In this document: positions 1 to 13,436 of the stretch, in pieces
Layout of the letters: each line of letters opens with the position of its first letter
How positions within the stretch are numbered: the stretch's first letter is position 1
Assembly: GCA_021787395.1 (NCBI GenBank)
Contig: JAJYLZ010000006.1
Span: 32,235 to 96,234, forward strand
Reading direction: 5' to 3'
Source of the DNA: Chloroflexota bacterium
GTDB lineage: Bacteria; Chloroflexota; Limnocylindria; Limnocylindrales; CSP1-4
DNA length: 64,000 nt
Notes under the pieces: generated by a model
What the model saw: the letters and a program-made list of their open reading frames with translations, nothing else
Database searches by the model: none
Told to the model about the DNA's origin: nothing
Translations under genes and position numbers: made by a program

Positions 1-38
1 CGGGCGTCCCGCTGACCGAGGCGACGCTCGCGGCGGCC

Positions 39-656
39 GTGGACCAGCTCACGGCCCGCGACGACCTCCTCGCCGCCTCGGTGGCGCGCCACGGCCGGCC
101 GCCACTCTGGGCGCGGGAGCCCGGCTTCCCGACGCTGGTCCACCTCATCCTCGAGCAGCAGGTCTCGCTCGCCTCGGCGCAGGCCGCCTTCGACCGCCTG
201 CGGGCCGCCCGAGAGCCGCTCACGCCGGCGGCCTTCCTCGAGCTCGACGACCGCTCGCTCCTGGAGATCGGCTTCAGCCGCCAGAAGGCCCGCTACGGCC
301 GCGAGCTGGCGCGGGCCGTACTCGACAGGCGGCTGGTCCTCGAGGGGCTGCCGTCACTCGACGACGACGCGGTGGACGAGCAGCTCACCCAGGTCCCGGG
401 CATCGGTCCGTGGACGGCGACGATCTACCGCCTGATGGTGCTCGGGCGGCCCGACGCCTGGCCGGCGCACGACATCGCGCTGGCACAGGCCGTGGCCGAC
501 CTGCAGGACCTCGCTCGTCGGCCCGGTCTCGTCGAGATGTCGGGCCTCGCCGAGCGTTGGCGGCCATGGCGGGCGGTCGCCGCCCGGATCCTGTGGCACC
601 ACTACCTGGGCGAGCGGGCGGCCATACGGGTGCGCCGGGCCGCCGGCGGACGCTGA
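39..656 (+). CDS. HhH-GPD DNA glycosylase, AlkA-like 3-methyladenine glycosylase (5' end probably outside window)
   Basis: Predicted base-excision repair enzyme removing alkylated purines. The helix-hairpin-helix reads QVPGIGPWTA at about residues 118-127 of the 205 counted here, and the catalytic Asp candidate is D145 in PAHDIAL, the spacing expected for AlkA-type enzymes. The segment PPLWAREPGFPTLVHLILEQQ is typical of the glycosylase domain entry. The GTG at 39 is only the first start codon in the window: the frame stays open to the left edge and the upstream residues also look coding, so the true start is probably before base 1. It is followed after 30 bases by the PAC2-family gene, which has its own promoter-like hexamer. 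Confidence 0.85.
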   Translation: MDQLTARDDLLAASVARHGRPPLWAREPGFPTLVHLILEQQVSLASAQAAFDRLRAAREPLTPAAFLELDDRSLLEIGFSRQKARYGRELARAVLDRRLVLEGLPSLDDDAVDEQLTQVPGIGPWTATIYRLMVLGRPDAWPAHDIALAQAVADLQDLARRPGLVEMSGLAERWRPWRAVAARILWHHYLGERAAIRVRRAAGGR

Positions 657-671
657 TTCGCGCGGAATCCG

Positions 672-677
672 TATCCT
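672..677 (+). promoter_or_regulatory. -10-like hexamer for the PAC2 gene
   Basis: TATCCT ends 9 bases before the ATG at 687. It belongs to the window-wide TAnnnT class placed next to start codons. No convincing -35 element is visible. Confidence 0.5.
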
Positions 678-686
678 GTCGGGGCG

Positions 687-1541
687 ATGCCCCTGTACCG
701 ACTCGAGCACCCGCTCCCCGCCCTCGCGCGCCCGGTCGTCGTGGCCGCCTTCGACGGCTGGGTCGACGCAGGCGCGGCGGCCACCACGGCCCTGGCGCTG
801 CTCGGCGAGGGCGCCTCCACCGTGGCCACGTTCGACGCGGACGCGCTGTACGACTACCGTGCGCGGCGGCCGGCCCTCGAGATCCGCGACGGCCGGCCCG
901 CGACGCTCGAGTGGCCCGAGTTGCGCCTCCGCCACGTCCGCCGCGGCGACCGCGACGTCCTGGTCCTCGGCGGCCCCGAGCCCGACTTCCGCTGGCACGC
1001 GCTGTCGGCGGACCTGTTCGAGCTCCTGGCCCGCCTCGGCGCCCGCGAGTGGATCAGCCTGGGGGCGATCCCGGCCGCCGTCCCGCACGCGCGTCCCGTC
1101 CCGATCCTGGGGACCGAGTCGGAGATGGGCCTGCTGCGCGGCCAGGTGACCGCGGGCCCGACGGGGCTGCTGCGGGTCCCGGCGGCGTGCCTGTCGGTGC
1201 TCGAGATGGCGGCGGCGGCGGCCGGCCTGCACGCCGTCGGCTACTTCGCGCAGATCCCGCACTACGTGACCGGCGGCTACGCGCCCGCGTCGGTGGCCCT
1301 GCTGCGGACCCTCGAGCAGCACCTCGACATCGAGCTGCCGCGCGGCGAGCTCGTCGAAGAGGCGGGCCGCCTGCGGACGCGCCTCGACGCCGCCGTGGCC
1401 GCCGACGAGACGACGCGCGCCTACGTTGAGCGCCTCGAGGCGATGGTGGACGAGGAGCGGCAGCCGGCCGGCGACGACCTGATCAGCGAGATCGAGCGGT
1501 TCCTCCGCGAGGGGCGCGGCGAGGACGGGCCCCGCTCGTAG
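687..1541 (+). CDS. PAC2 family protein (proteasome-assembly-chaperone-like)
   Basis: The 284-residue protein has the PAC2 hallmarks: an N-terminal strand followed by AFDGWVDAGAAATTAL at about 20-36, and a central alternation of strands and helices including a LGAIPAAVPHARPVP segment. The C-terminal 60 residues are helical and acidic (LRTRLDAAVAADETTRAYVERLE), as in actinobacterial PAC2 proteins. Family members resemble eukaryotic proteasome assembly chaperones, but their bacterial role is not established. No proteasome genes occur in this window. It ends convergently with the DEAD-box helicase, about 50 bases away. Confidence 0.85.
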   Translation: MPLYRLEHPLPALARPVVVAAFDGWVDAGAAATTALALLGEGASTVATFDADALYDYRARRPALEIRDGRPATLEWPELRLRHVRRGDRDVLVLGGPEPDFRWHALSADLFELLARLGAREWISLGAIPAAVPHARPVPILGTESEMGLLRGQVTAGPTGLLRVPAACLSVLEMAAAAAGLHAVGYFAQIPHYVTGGYAPASVALLRTLEQHLDIELPRGELVEEAGRLRTRLDAAVAADETTRAYVERLEAMVDEERQPAGDDLISEIERFLREGRGEDGPRS

Positions 1542-1591
1542 CCCGGTGCTCGTTCAGCCCGGCCCCGGAGCCCGTCTCCGTGGCCCGCGGC

Positions 1592-3601
1592 TCAGTAGCG
1601 CTCGCGGCGGATCGTGAACGGCTGGTTGCGGAGGGTCTTGCCGCGCAGGCTGCGGATGACGTGCTCGGCGGCGGCCTCGGGGACCTCGACCAGCGAGAAC
1701 CCGTCGGCGATCTGGATGGCGCCGATGTCGCGGCCCTGCAGGCCCGCCTCGTGCGTGATGGCCCCCACCAGGTCGCCGGGCCGCACGCCGCCAGCTCGGC
1801 CGAGGCCGACGAACAGGCGCGTCACGCCGCTCGCGTAGGCGCCACGCTCCGGCATCCGCAGCACCGGGCGGCCGTCGGGGGTCTGCCAGCCCGACGGGCG
1901 GAATCCGTGCGGACCGCCCTTGGCGGGTGGACGGACGGACGGCGGGCGCGACGCCGGGCGCGGTCGCGGGCCAAGGCGGTCGAGGGCGGCGGTCTCGGCG
2001 TCACTGCCGGAGGACGCGGTCGGCCGCCGCTCGCCAGCCGGGCGCGGCCCGAACGAACGACTGTTGGGCATCTCGCCGCGCAGCGGCGGCCGCCGCCCGG
2101 CGCCGTGCGATGTGCCGCCCCGAGACGCGAACGAGGGCAGCTGGGCCGGGACCAGCTCGGTCGTGTCCTCGGCGCCGCGCGCCTCCTGGTCCGCCTGCGC
2201 CACCGCGGCGAGCGCGATGTCCACGAGATCGAACTCGTCGGCGAGCGGCTCCACGACCGCCCGGTAGCGGTCGTGCCCACCGGCGAGGAGGGCCTCCCGG
2301 AGCGCGCCCCGGAGCAGGTCCAGGCGCTTCTCGCGCAGGTCCGCCACCGTGGGCAGGCCGGCGATCTCCAGCGGATGGCCGACCCGATGCTCGATGTCGC
2401 GGAGCAGCCTGTGCTCGCGCGGCTCGACCAGCGTGATCGCCACGCCCTCGCGCCCCGCCCGGCCGGTCCGGCCGATCCGATGCACGTAGGTGTCGGGCGA
2501 CGAGGGCACGTCGAAGTTGACGACGTGGGTGACGTGCTCGATGTCGAGGCCGCGGGCGGCGACGTCGGTGGCCACCAGCACGTCGAGGGCGCCGTCGCGG
2601 AAGCGGCCCATGATCCGGTCGCGCTGCTCCTGGGCGAGGCCGCCGTGGAGCGCGGCGGCGTCGCGGCCGCGGCCCGAGAGCGCCTCCGCGAGGTCGTCCA
2701 CCTCGCCCCGGGTGCGGGCGAAGACGAGCGTGGCCGCGCCGTCCTCGAGGTCGAGGATCCGCCCCAGTGCCGCCAGTTTGTCCGCCCGGCGGACCACGTA
2801 CGCCACCTGCCGGACGCGGGCGGGCTCCCCCTCGGGCGCCTCCTCGTGCTGGACGCGGATCCGCACCGGGTCGTGCAGGTGCCGCTCGGCCAGCTCGGCA
2901 ATGGCGCCGCCGATCGTGGCCGAGAACAGGGCCGTCTGCCGCTCGCGGGGCAGCGAGCCCAGGATGCGGTCGAGGTCCTCGGCGAAGCCCATGTCGAGCA
3001 TCTCGTCCGCCTCGTCGAGGACCACGGTGGACACCTCGTCGAAGCGCAGCGTGCCGCGCTCAAGGTGGTCAACGGCCCGGCCCGGCGTGGCGACCACCAC
3101 GTCCACACCGCGCGCCAGCCGCGCCAACTGGGCGGTGATGGGCTGGCCGCCGTAGACGGGGACGACGCGGACCCCCAGCTCGCGGCCGTAGCGGTGGACC
3201 GCCTCGGCGACCTGCATCGCCAGCTCCCGCGTCGGCGCCAGCACCAGGGCCGCGGGCCGGCTCCCGCGCCCGTCGCGCGGCGCGCCACGGCCGTCCGCAC
3301 GCTCGCCCGCGGCGCGAGCCGCGTCGAGGCGAGCGGCCAGTGCCTGGAGGATCGGCAGTGCGAACGCGGCGGTCTTGCCGGTGCCGGTGGGCGCCTCGGC
3401 GAGCAGGTCGCGGCCCGCGAGCAGCGGCGGGATGGCCGCCTCCTGGACCGGCGTGGGCTCCTCGTAGCCCAGCCCCGCGAGCGCGGCGAGCAGGCGGGCG
3501 TCGAGCCCGAGCGCGGCGAACGCGGCAGGCGCCTCGGGGAGCGCGGCGGGGCCGTCGTCGGCAGGGGCGGAGTCGGGGGTCTCGTCAGGTTCGGGGGTCA
3601 C
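1592..3601 (-). CDS. DEAD-box RNA helicase with C-terminal DbpA-type RNA-binding domain
   Basis: ATP-dependent RNA helicase, likely in ribosome assembly or RNA turnover. With the GTG at 3601 it is 669 residues: Q motif GYEEPTPVQ at 45-53, motif I APTGTGKT at 70-77 (Pro where most have Gln), DEAD at 196-199, then SAT and [10 protein letters not shown]. After a basic, disordered linker the last ~75 residues (RLFVGLGRAGG to QPFTIRRERY) match a DbpA/CsdA RNA-binding domain. In-frame GTGs at 3643 and 3607 are alternatives. I chose 3601 because TACCCT lies exactly 6 bases upstream, as in many genes here. It is downstream of gltD but separated by about 60 bases, so probably has its own promoter. Confidence 0.93.
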   Translation of the reverse strand: MTPEPDETPDSAPADDGPAALPEAPAAFAALGLDARLLAALAGLGYEEPTPVQEAAIPPLLAGRDLLAEAPTGTGKTAAFALPILQALAARLDAARAAGERADGRGAPRDGRGSRPAALVLAPTRELAMQVAEAVHRYGRELGVRVVPVYGGQPITAQLARLARGVDVVVATPGRAVDHLERGTLRFDEVSTVVLDEADEMLDMGFAEDLDRILGSLPRERQTALFSATIGGAIAELAERHLHDPVRIRVQHEEAPEGEPARVRQVAYVVRRADKLAALGRILDLEDGAATLVFARTRGEVDDLAEALSGRGRDAAALHGGLAQEQRDRIMGRFRDGALDVLVATDVAARGLDIEHVTHVVNFDVPSSPDTYVHRIGRTGRAGREGVAITLVEPREHRLLRDIEHRVGHPLEIAGLPTVADLREKRLDLLRGALREALLAGGHDRYRAVVEPLADEFDLVDIALAAVAQADQEARGAEDTTELVPAQLPSFASRGGTSHGAGRRPPLRGEMPNSRSFGPRPAGERRPTASSGSDAETAALDRLGPRPRPASRPPSVRPPAKGGPHGFRPSGWQTPDGRPVLRMPERGAYASGVTRLFVGLGRAGGVRPGDLVGAITHEAGLQGRDIGAIQIADGFSLVEVPEAAAEHVIRSLRGKTLRNQPFTIRRERY

Positions 3602-3607
3602 CGCCAC

Positions 3608-3613
3608 AGGGTA
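3608..3613 (-). promoter_or_regulatory. -10-like hexamer for the DEAD-box helicase
   Basis: TACCCT on the minus strand, 6 bases before the GTG at 3601. It favours that start over the upstream GTGs at 3607 and 3643. Confidence 0.5.
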
Positions 3614-3661
3614 GTCCCGATCCGCGCCCGCAGCCGCTGGCACCCGCCCCGCGCCGGCCGG

Positions 3662-5145
3662 CTACGTGCCCAGCACCGTCTCGCCGCCCATCAGGTAGCG
3701 GTCCACGCCCTCGGCCGCCATCCGCCCCTCGCGGATCGCCCACACGACCAGCGACTGGCCGCGGACGCAGTCTCCGGCCGCGAACACGCCGGGGACGGAC
3801 GTCATCCGGTCAGCCCCGGCCCGCACGTTGCCGCGCCCGTCGAGCTCGCAGCCGAACGCCTTCGGCAGCGCCGGCTCCGGGCCGAGGAACCCCATCGCGA
3901 GCAGCACCAGGTCGGCCTCGATCTGCTCGGCCGTGCCCGGGACCTCGCGCAGCTCCCGCCGCCCCTCGGCACCGACGCCCCACGCCACGTCGACGATCTC
4001 GATGCCCGTCACATGCTCGTCGCGGCCGAGGAACCGGCGGGCGGTGGTCTGGTACCGCCGTGGGTCCTCGCCCCACAGCGCGGCCGCCTCCTCCTGCCCG
4101 TAGTCGAGCTTGTAGGTCCTCGGCCACTCCGGCCACGGGTTGCCGGGCTGGCGGGTGTCGGGCGGGCGCGAGAGGATCTCCAGCTGGCGCACGGACGCGG
4201 CGCCCTGGCGGATCGCCGTCCCCACGCAGTCGGTGCCGGTGTCGCCGCCGCCGATGACGACGACGTGCTTGCCGCGCGCGTCGATCGGCGCCTCGGCCGA
4301 TGCGCCTCCGTCGAGCAGGCGGCGCGTGTTGCCCCGCAGGTAGCTCATCGCGAAGTGGATGCCGCCCAGCTCGCGCCCCGGGATCGGCAGGTCGCGGGCG
4401 ACCGTGGCGCCGGTCGCGATCACCACCGCGTCGTGGTCGGCCAGCAGCCGCTCGGCGCTGAGGTCCGCGCCCACGGTGACGCCGGTCACGAAGTGGACGC
4501 CCTCGGCCTCCATGAGCTCGACCCGCCGGCGCACGACGCCCTTGTCGAGCTTCATGTTCGGGATGCCGTACATGAGCAGGCCGCCGACCCGGCCGGCCCG
4601 TTCGAACACGGTCACCTTGTGGCCGGCGCGGTTGAGCTGGTCCGCGGCCGCCAGGCCGGCCGGCCCGCTGCCGATCACCGCCACGGGGTGCCCGGTCCGC
4701 GTCAGCGGCGGGCTGGGCGTGATCCAGCCGGCCTCCCAGGCGCGGTCGGCGATCTCCGCCTCGATGGTCTTGACCGCCACCGGGTCGCCGTTGATCCCGA
4801 CGGTGCACGAGCCCTCGCAGGGCGCCGGGCACACCCGTCCGGTGAACTCGGGAAAGTTGTTGGTGAAGTGGAGGCGGATGCTCGCCTCCCGCCACTGGCC
4901 CCGGTAGACCATGTCGTTCCACTCGGGGATCAGGTTGTTGAGCGGGCAGCCCGAGGCCATGCCGCCGATGAGCGCCCCGGTGTGGCAGTACGGGACGCCG
5001 CAGTCCATGCACCGCGCGCCCTGGTCGGACAGTTGGGCCTCGGTCAGGCGCGGGTGGTCCTCGGCCCAGTCGCGGATCCGCTCCAGCGGCGGCCGCGACG
5101 GCATGGCGCGGCGGGCGATCTCGATGAAGCCGGTCGGCTTGCCCA

Positions 5146-5146
<1 letters not shown>
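3662..5146 (-). CDS. gltD: Glutamate synthase (NADPH) small subunit
   Basis: The 494-residue FAD and Fe-S subunit passes electrons from NAD(P)H to the large subunit for glutamate synthesis. The N-terminal cysteines (CMDCGVPYC, GCPLNNLIP, CPAPCEGSC) bind the two [4Fe-4S] clusters. The FAD dinucleotide fold reads AVIGSGPAGLAAADQL and the NADPH fold VVIGGGDTGTDC. Length is normal for the family. The ATG shares one base with the gltB stop (TGATG on the minus strand), implying translational coupling and equimolar synthesis. Confidence 0.97.
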
Positions 5147-9747
<4,601 letters not shown>

Positions 9748-9984
9748 CTGGGACGTCCTCGGTCGTGGCGACTGGGGCGCCGACGATACGGGCCGGAGTG
9801 TTGAAGGGCAGGGTCCGCAGCGGTGGTGCTTGGGTTGCGGTTCGGGCCCGCGCAGATGGCGTGCGTGCCCGAGACGAGGCTCGCGGGCGCCCGGCCAACC
9901 CGGTGGGCGGTCGGCGGCCTGTGGGCGGTCGGCGACGACGGCCGCGGACCCCTCGAGCTGGGCTCGCGGCCGCGCGGACCGCGC

Positions 9985-9990
9985 GATACT
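9985..9990 (+). promoter_or_regulatory. -10-like hexamer for the SRPBCC gene at 9998
   Basis: GATACT ends 7 bases before the ATG. It lies in the 250-base divergent region shared with gltB; nothing else recognisable was seen there. Confidence 0.45.
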
Positions 9991-9997
9991 GACGCCG

Positions 9998-10444
9998 ATG
10001 CGACGCGTGGAGGCGGAGGCGCTCGTCGGCGCCCCGCGGGACGAGGTCTGGCAGCTGCTCGACGACCTTGAGGGCCTGCCCCGCTGGCTGCCCGGCGTGC
10101 GGGCGGTCTCGACCTCGGGCCCCGCCCACGTGGGCACGCTCTACCGGGAGCATGTCGCGCTGCTGGGCATCCCCCGCGCGCGCGACTGGGAGATCCGGCA
10201 GCACCGCCCACCGCACCGGCAGGTGCGAGTGGCGAGGGAGGGCTCGCTGGAGCGGACCCTCGTCCTCACGCTCGAGGCGCGCGGATCCGGGACGCGCCTC
10301 CACGCCGCCATGGAGCTGCGCTCCTCGCACCCATTCCCCTTCGGCCCCCTGCACGAGATGCTGGGCACGTTCACCGCGGGGGCCAGCGCGCGCCAGCTGG
10401 TCGAGGCGGCGAAGGGCGCGTTCGAGGGACGGCCGCGGCACTAG
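9998..10444 (+). CDS. SRPBCC (START/polyketide-cyclase-like) family protein
   Basis: The 148-residue protein fits a single helix-grip ligand-binding domain. It opens with [28 protein letters not shown], the typical SRPBCC first strand and WxxL-DxxxLPxW helix, continues with basic beta strands, and ends in a long C-terminal helix ([15 protein letters not shown]) that would cover the cavity. The ligand is unknown. The frame extends upstream to 9731, but the ATG here matches the family start and follows a -10-like hexamer. Two more SRPBCC genes (12132 and 53700) occur in the window; they are not close copies. Confidence 0.85.
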   Translation: MRRVEAEALVGAPRDEVWQLLDDLEGLPRWLPGVRAVSTSGPAHVGTLYREHVALLGIPRARDWEIRQHRPPHRQVRVAREGSLERTLVLTLEARGSGTRLHAAMELRSSHPFPFGPLHEMLGTFTAGASARQLVEAAKGAFEGRPRH

Positions 10445-10490
10445 GGTCGGCTGCTCCCGGCCCGCCGCGCGACGTGCCCCCGGCCGCCCC

Positions 10491-10672
10491 GCACAACCGT
10501 GGGTTGTAGCTGACGCCGCGCCGGTGGCTCTTCGGGGCGACGCACGACTGTCAATTGTGCGTCGCTATATAGAGGCCCCCCTGGGTCGGGCGGCACAACC
10601 CACAGTTGTGGGACACGGCCTGGGCAAGGGCGATGGACGCCCGATGCTCTCTCGCACAACTGTCGGTTGTGC
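10491..10672. repeat. Array of four 19-bp dyads (GCACAAC-N5-GTTGTGC), helically phased
   Basis: Copies lie at 10491-10509, 10542-10560, 10593-10611 and 10654-10672. The last is a perfect 7+7 dyad, extending to 8+8 with flanking C/G. The others keep 5, 5 and 6 of 7 arm pairs, and copy 2 has its own 8+8 outer arms CGACGCAC/GTGCGTCG. Start-to-start distances are 51, 51 and 61 bases, close to 5, 5 and 6 turns of B-DNA, so all copies face the same side of the helix. This arrangement suits cooperative binding of a dimeric protein. Copy 3 also contains the CCCACA-GT-TGTGGG hairpin. The binding protein is unknown. Confidence 0.75.
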
Positions 10673-11328
10673 GGGGCGGCCGGAGGCGCCCGAGCACAGG
10701 AAACGGACCGCCTGGGAGGATAGGTTCGGGGCTCCGCCGCCGCCCGGCATCCCGCCGGAGGAACGACGCGCCGCCCCATTGCATCCGAATGTTGGCGGTC
10801 CGTTCGATGGCCCCACCGTAGCCGCTCCGGACAGGCCGCGTAATCCTCCGAATGGGCCAGGACCGTCCTCGAATGGGGCCCGCCTGCGCGTGTGCCGGAC
10901 GGGCGCGGGTGGGTCGTCTGCAGGGCCGTGCAGTCCCGAGGGCTGCGTGGGGCTCCTCGTCGCCGCGCCGAGCCACCGTCCCACCAAGCCGCCGCCCGGC
11001 GCGGCGGTCGGCATCGCGGCCCGGCGCGGGTCGCACCCGGCGCGGCGGCCGCACCCGGCCGCCCTATGAGACCGTCGCGGTCCGGGCGGGCCGGATCGTG
11101 CCGCTTCGGCGGTCGCGGGTCGCGATGTGCCGCACGGCGCGGACCACTCGGCGCTCCACGCTCCACCAGGACCGCCCCGTGCGTCGGCGTCGCGGACGCC
11201 GGCACCGCGGCTGGCGCGCCGGAGCGGCCGCGCGGAGCGGCTGGCGACGCGAGCGGCGAGCGGCGGCCCTCTGGCGTGAGCGGGGCGAGACGCCACTCCG
11301 GGCCGCCGCACTCCCGCCCGATGCCGGG

Positions 11329-11334
11329 TACGCT
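11329..11334 (+). promoter_or_regulatory. -10-like hexamer for the tyrosine phosphatase
   Basis: TACGCT followed by exactly 6 bases and then the ATG at 11341. Confidence 0.5.
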
Positions 11335-11340
11335 GCGGCC

Positions 11341-12132
11341 ATGACCTGGCCGCCCCGCCCCGCTCTGCTCAACCCCTTCGGCAGCGTGCGCCCGCGCCCG
11401 GCGGCGTCGCCGCCCCTCGACGACCCGCGGCGCCACCTGCCGCTCGACGGCACCCGCAATGTGCGCGATGTCGGGGGCTATCCGTGCGCCGGGGGACGGC
11501 GCACGCGGTGGCGGACCCTGCTGCGCTCGGACGAGCTGACGCGCCTCCCCGGGCACGCCGCCGAGGAGCTGCGTGAGATGGGCATCCGCCAAGTCATCGA
11601 CCTGCGCTGGCCAGACGAGCTGGAGCTGTCGCCGAACGTGTTCGCCGACGACGCGACCGTCCGCTACCGCCACATCGCGCTGCTGGTGGACGACCCGACG
11701 CCCCACGCCGGCCTGGCCGGCATGTACCGGCACGTGCTCGACGAGCGGCTGCCGCAGCTCGTGGAGGTGGCCAGGGCGCTGCTCGAGCCCGCCGGGCTGC
11801 CCGCGGTGATCGGCTGCGCGGCGGGCAAGGACCGCACCGGCATCACGATCGCGGTGCTCCTCTCACTGGCCGGCGTGCCGGAGGACGTAGTGATCTCGGA
11901 CTACGCGCTCTCCGCCGGCTACTTCGCGCTCCCCAACCACACCATCCCGGCTGGCGACTGGCGGCACCAGCCGCTGGTCGTGGACAGCCCGCCCGAGTTC
12001 ATGGCCTCCGCGCTGGACCACCTGCGCGCGGTCCACGGAGGGGCTCGGGCCCTGCTGCGGTCGGGCGGCCTGGGCGAGGACGAGCTGGACGGGCTCGTGG
12101 AGCGGCTGACCGAGCCGGGCGACGTCCGCTGA
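11341..12132 (+). CDS. Tyrosine-protein phosphatase (Y_phosphatase3 / PtpB-like family)
   Basis: The 263-residue protein has the family opening LDGTRNVRDVGGYP at about 35-48, RSDELTRLP at 62-70, and the CX5R P-loop C159-AAGKD-R165 followed by TG. The loop is preceded by Gly rather than the more usual His (IGCAAGKDRTG). Such enzymes dephosphorylate phosphotyrosine and in some members phosphoinositides; the substrate here is unknown. The long upstream open frame is not coding-like, and the ATG follows a -10-like hexamer by 6 bases. Its stop overlaps the next start (TGATG), so it is co-translated with the SRPBCC gene. Confidence 0.88.
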   Translation: MTWPPRPALLNPFGSVRPRPAASPPLDDPRRHLPLDGTRNVRDVGGYPCAGGRRTRWRTLLRSDELTRLPGHAAEELREMGIRQVIDLRWPDELELSPNVFADDATVRYRHIALLVDDPTPHAGLAGMYRHVLDERLPQLVEVARALLEPAGLPAVIGCAAGKDRTGITIAVLLSLAGVPEDVVISDYALSAGYFALPNHTIPAGDWRHQPLVVDSPPEFMASALDHLRAVHGGARALLRSGGLGEDELDGLVERLTEPGDVR

Positions 12133-12572
12133 TGGGCCGCATCAGCGCCTCGGCGGCCCTCCCCTACCCGCCCGAGCGCGTGTGGCGCGTCGCCACGCGC
12201 GTGGAGGACCTGCCCAAGTGGATGCCCGAGGTGGTGGGCGCCGAGCGGCTGGACCCGCAGCTCGCGGTCGGGAGCCGTGCCCGCCTCCGGCTGTCCGCCG
12301 CGGCCGCGGGAGCGGAGGTCACGGCGGCCGTCACCGAGCTCGAGGCGCCCACGCGCCTGGTGATGGCCGGGTCCGGTGGCCCGCTCGGGGTGGTCATGCG
12401 CGTGGCGCTCCGGTCGTCGGGCGAGGGCGGCAGCGAGGCCACCGTGGAGGTGGACCTCGACGCGCCGCCGTTCCTCGGCTTCATCGCCCGCGAGGTGGAG
12501 CGACGGCTCGAGGCGGGCCTGCCCGACTCGCTGGGCCGCCTGCAGGCGCTGATCGAGGCCGAGCCCGCCTGA
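12132..12572 (+). CDS. SRPBCC family protein
   Basis: The 146 residues start with ISASAALPYPPERVWRVATRVEDLPKWMPEVVGAERLD, the usual SRPBCC strand and loop. They end in an amphipathic helix (EVERRLEAGLPDSLGRLQALIEAE). It is coupled to the phosphatase gene through a one-base TGATG overlap, so the two form one transcription unit. The ligand is not predictable, and a role as lipid-binding partner of the phosphatase is only a guess. Confidence 0.82.
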   Translation: MGRISASAALPYPPERVWRVATRVEDLPKWMPEVVGAERLDPQLAVGSRARLRLSAAAAGAEVTAAVTELEAPTRLVMAGSGGPLGVVMRVALRSSGEGGSEATVEVDLDAPPFLGFIAREVERRLEAGLPDSLGRLQALIEAEPA

Positions 12573-12646
12573 CGGACGGACGGACGGCCGTCGGTCGCGC
12601 GAGCGGACGGGCGAGGAGCGGCCGCCGCCCCGCCCCAGGCGCGCCC

Positions 12647-12652
12647 TACACT
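12647..12652 (+). promoter_or_regulatory. -10-like hexamer for the HipA-like kinase
   Basis: TACACT followed by 7 bases and the ATG at 12660. The preceding stretch is GGAC-rich with no clear -35. Confidence 0.5.
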
Positions 12653-12659
12653 CATCGAC

Positions 12660-13436
12660 ATGCTCCGGACGGTCACGGCCACCCGCTATGTCACGCCCCT
12701 GCGGGAGGGCGGGTCGGTGCCTGCGCTGGTCGAGGCGGACGACGACGGGCTGTACGTGGTGAAGCTGCTCGGCGCCGGGCACGGGCGCAAGGCGCTCGTG
12801 GCGGAGCTGCTGGCGGGCGAGATCGGCCGGCACCTCGGCCTGCCCGTCCCGGACCTCGTGCTCGTGGAGCTCGACGGGGCGCTCGCCAAGGCGGAACCCG
12901 ACGGCGAGATCAGAGACCTGCTGGCCCGGTCGGAGGGCACCAACGTCGGCCTCGACTTCCTGCCCGGCGCGCTCGCCTTCGCGCCCGCGGTCGGGCCGAG
13001 GCCCGAACCCGACCTGGCCGCCGACGTCGTCTGGCTCGACGCGTTCACGACCAACGTGGACCGCACGCCGCGCAACCCCAACCTGATCGTCTGGCACCGG
13101 CGGCTGCACCTCATCGACCACGGGTCGGCGCTGTACATCCACCACACGTGGACCAGGCCCGAGGAGCATGCGAGGCGGCCGTTCCCCCAGATCCGCGACC
13201 ACGTGCTGCTGCCGTTCGCGTCCAGCATCGAGGCGGCCGACGGGCGCCTGGCGCCCCAGCTCGACCGCTCGGTGCTCGAGCGGATCGCCGCGGCGGTCCC
13301 CGACGACTGGCTGCAGGCCGAGGACGGCCGGCCGGACGCCGCTGCCCACCGCCGCGCCTACGTGGACTACCTGGCGACCCGCCTCGCCGCGCGGCGCGCC
13401 TTCGTCGAGGAGGCCGAGCGTGCCCGGGTCGCCTGA
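12660..13436 (+). CDS. HipA-like kinase family protein
   Basis: The 258-residue protein has a HipA/phosphatidylinositol-kinase-like fold without the N-terminal HipA domain. Visible residues are K35 in LYVVKLLG (ATP-binding lysine candidate), the catalytic loop TNVDRTPRNPN (D134, N139) and the metal-binding LIDHGSAL (D153). This short HipA-like family is commonly found beside DUF3037 proteins, and here the DUF3037 start lies 17 bases inside the 3' end. Whether the pair is a toxin-antitoxin or other signalling module is not known. Confidence 0.85.
   Translation: MLRTVTATRYVTPLREGGSVPALVEADDDGLYVVKLLGAGHGRKALVAELLAGEIGRHLGLPVPDLVLVELDGALAKAEPDGEIRDLLARSEGTNVGLDFLPGALAFAPAVGPRPEPDLAADVVWLDAFTTNVDRTPRNPNLIVWHRRLHLIDHGSALYIHHTWTRPEEHARRPFPQIRDHVLLPFASSIEAADGRLAPQLDRSVLERIAAAVPDDWLQAEDGRPDAAAHRRAYVDYLATRLAARRAFVEEAERARVA

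Larger units (their letters stand above)
10445..11340 (+). other. 896-base gene-free region with phased palindromes
   Basis: No open frame here has family-like sequence or a plausible start context; long open frames on both strands are artefacts of GC content. The left third holds four spaced palindromes (see 10491-10672) and an isolated CTATATAG at 10565-10572. Further right are degenerate direct repeats (CTCCGAATGGG and CTCGAATGGG around 10846-10880) and very GC-rich sequence. Only the last 15 bases resemble a promoter, for the tyrosine phosphatase at 11341. Confidence 0.6.

Noticed and set aside
9748..10137. Upstream extension of gltB to 10137
   Set aside because: The extra ~130 residues are Arg/Pro/Ser-rich without similarity to glutamate synthase and overlap the divergent SRPBCC gene. 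The class II amidotransferase needs a short propeptide, matching the ATG at 9747.
10565..10572. CTATATAG as a promoter -10
   Set aside because: No suitable -35 at 16-18 bases on either strand and no start codon at the leaderless distance. Kept only as an oddity within the palindrome array.
10820..10890. Possible tRNA or small structured RNA
   Set aside because: No cloverleaf, T-loop GGTTCRA or CCA-like end could be drawn; only degenerate direct repeats are present.
10441..11733. Long open frames on both strands across the palindrome region
   Set aside because: No domain-like sequence, no Shine-Dalgarno or -10-like hexamer at the starts, and the composition matches antisense shadows.
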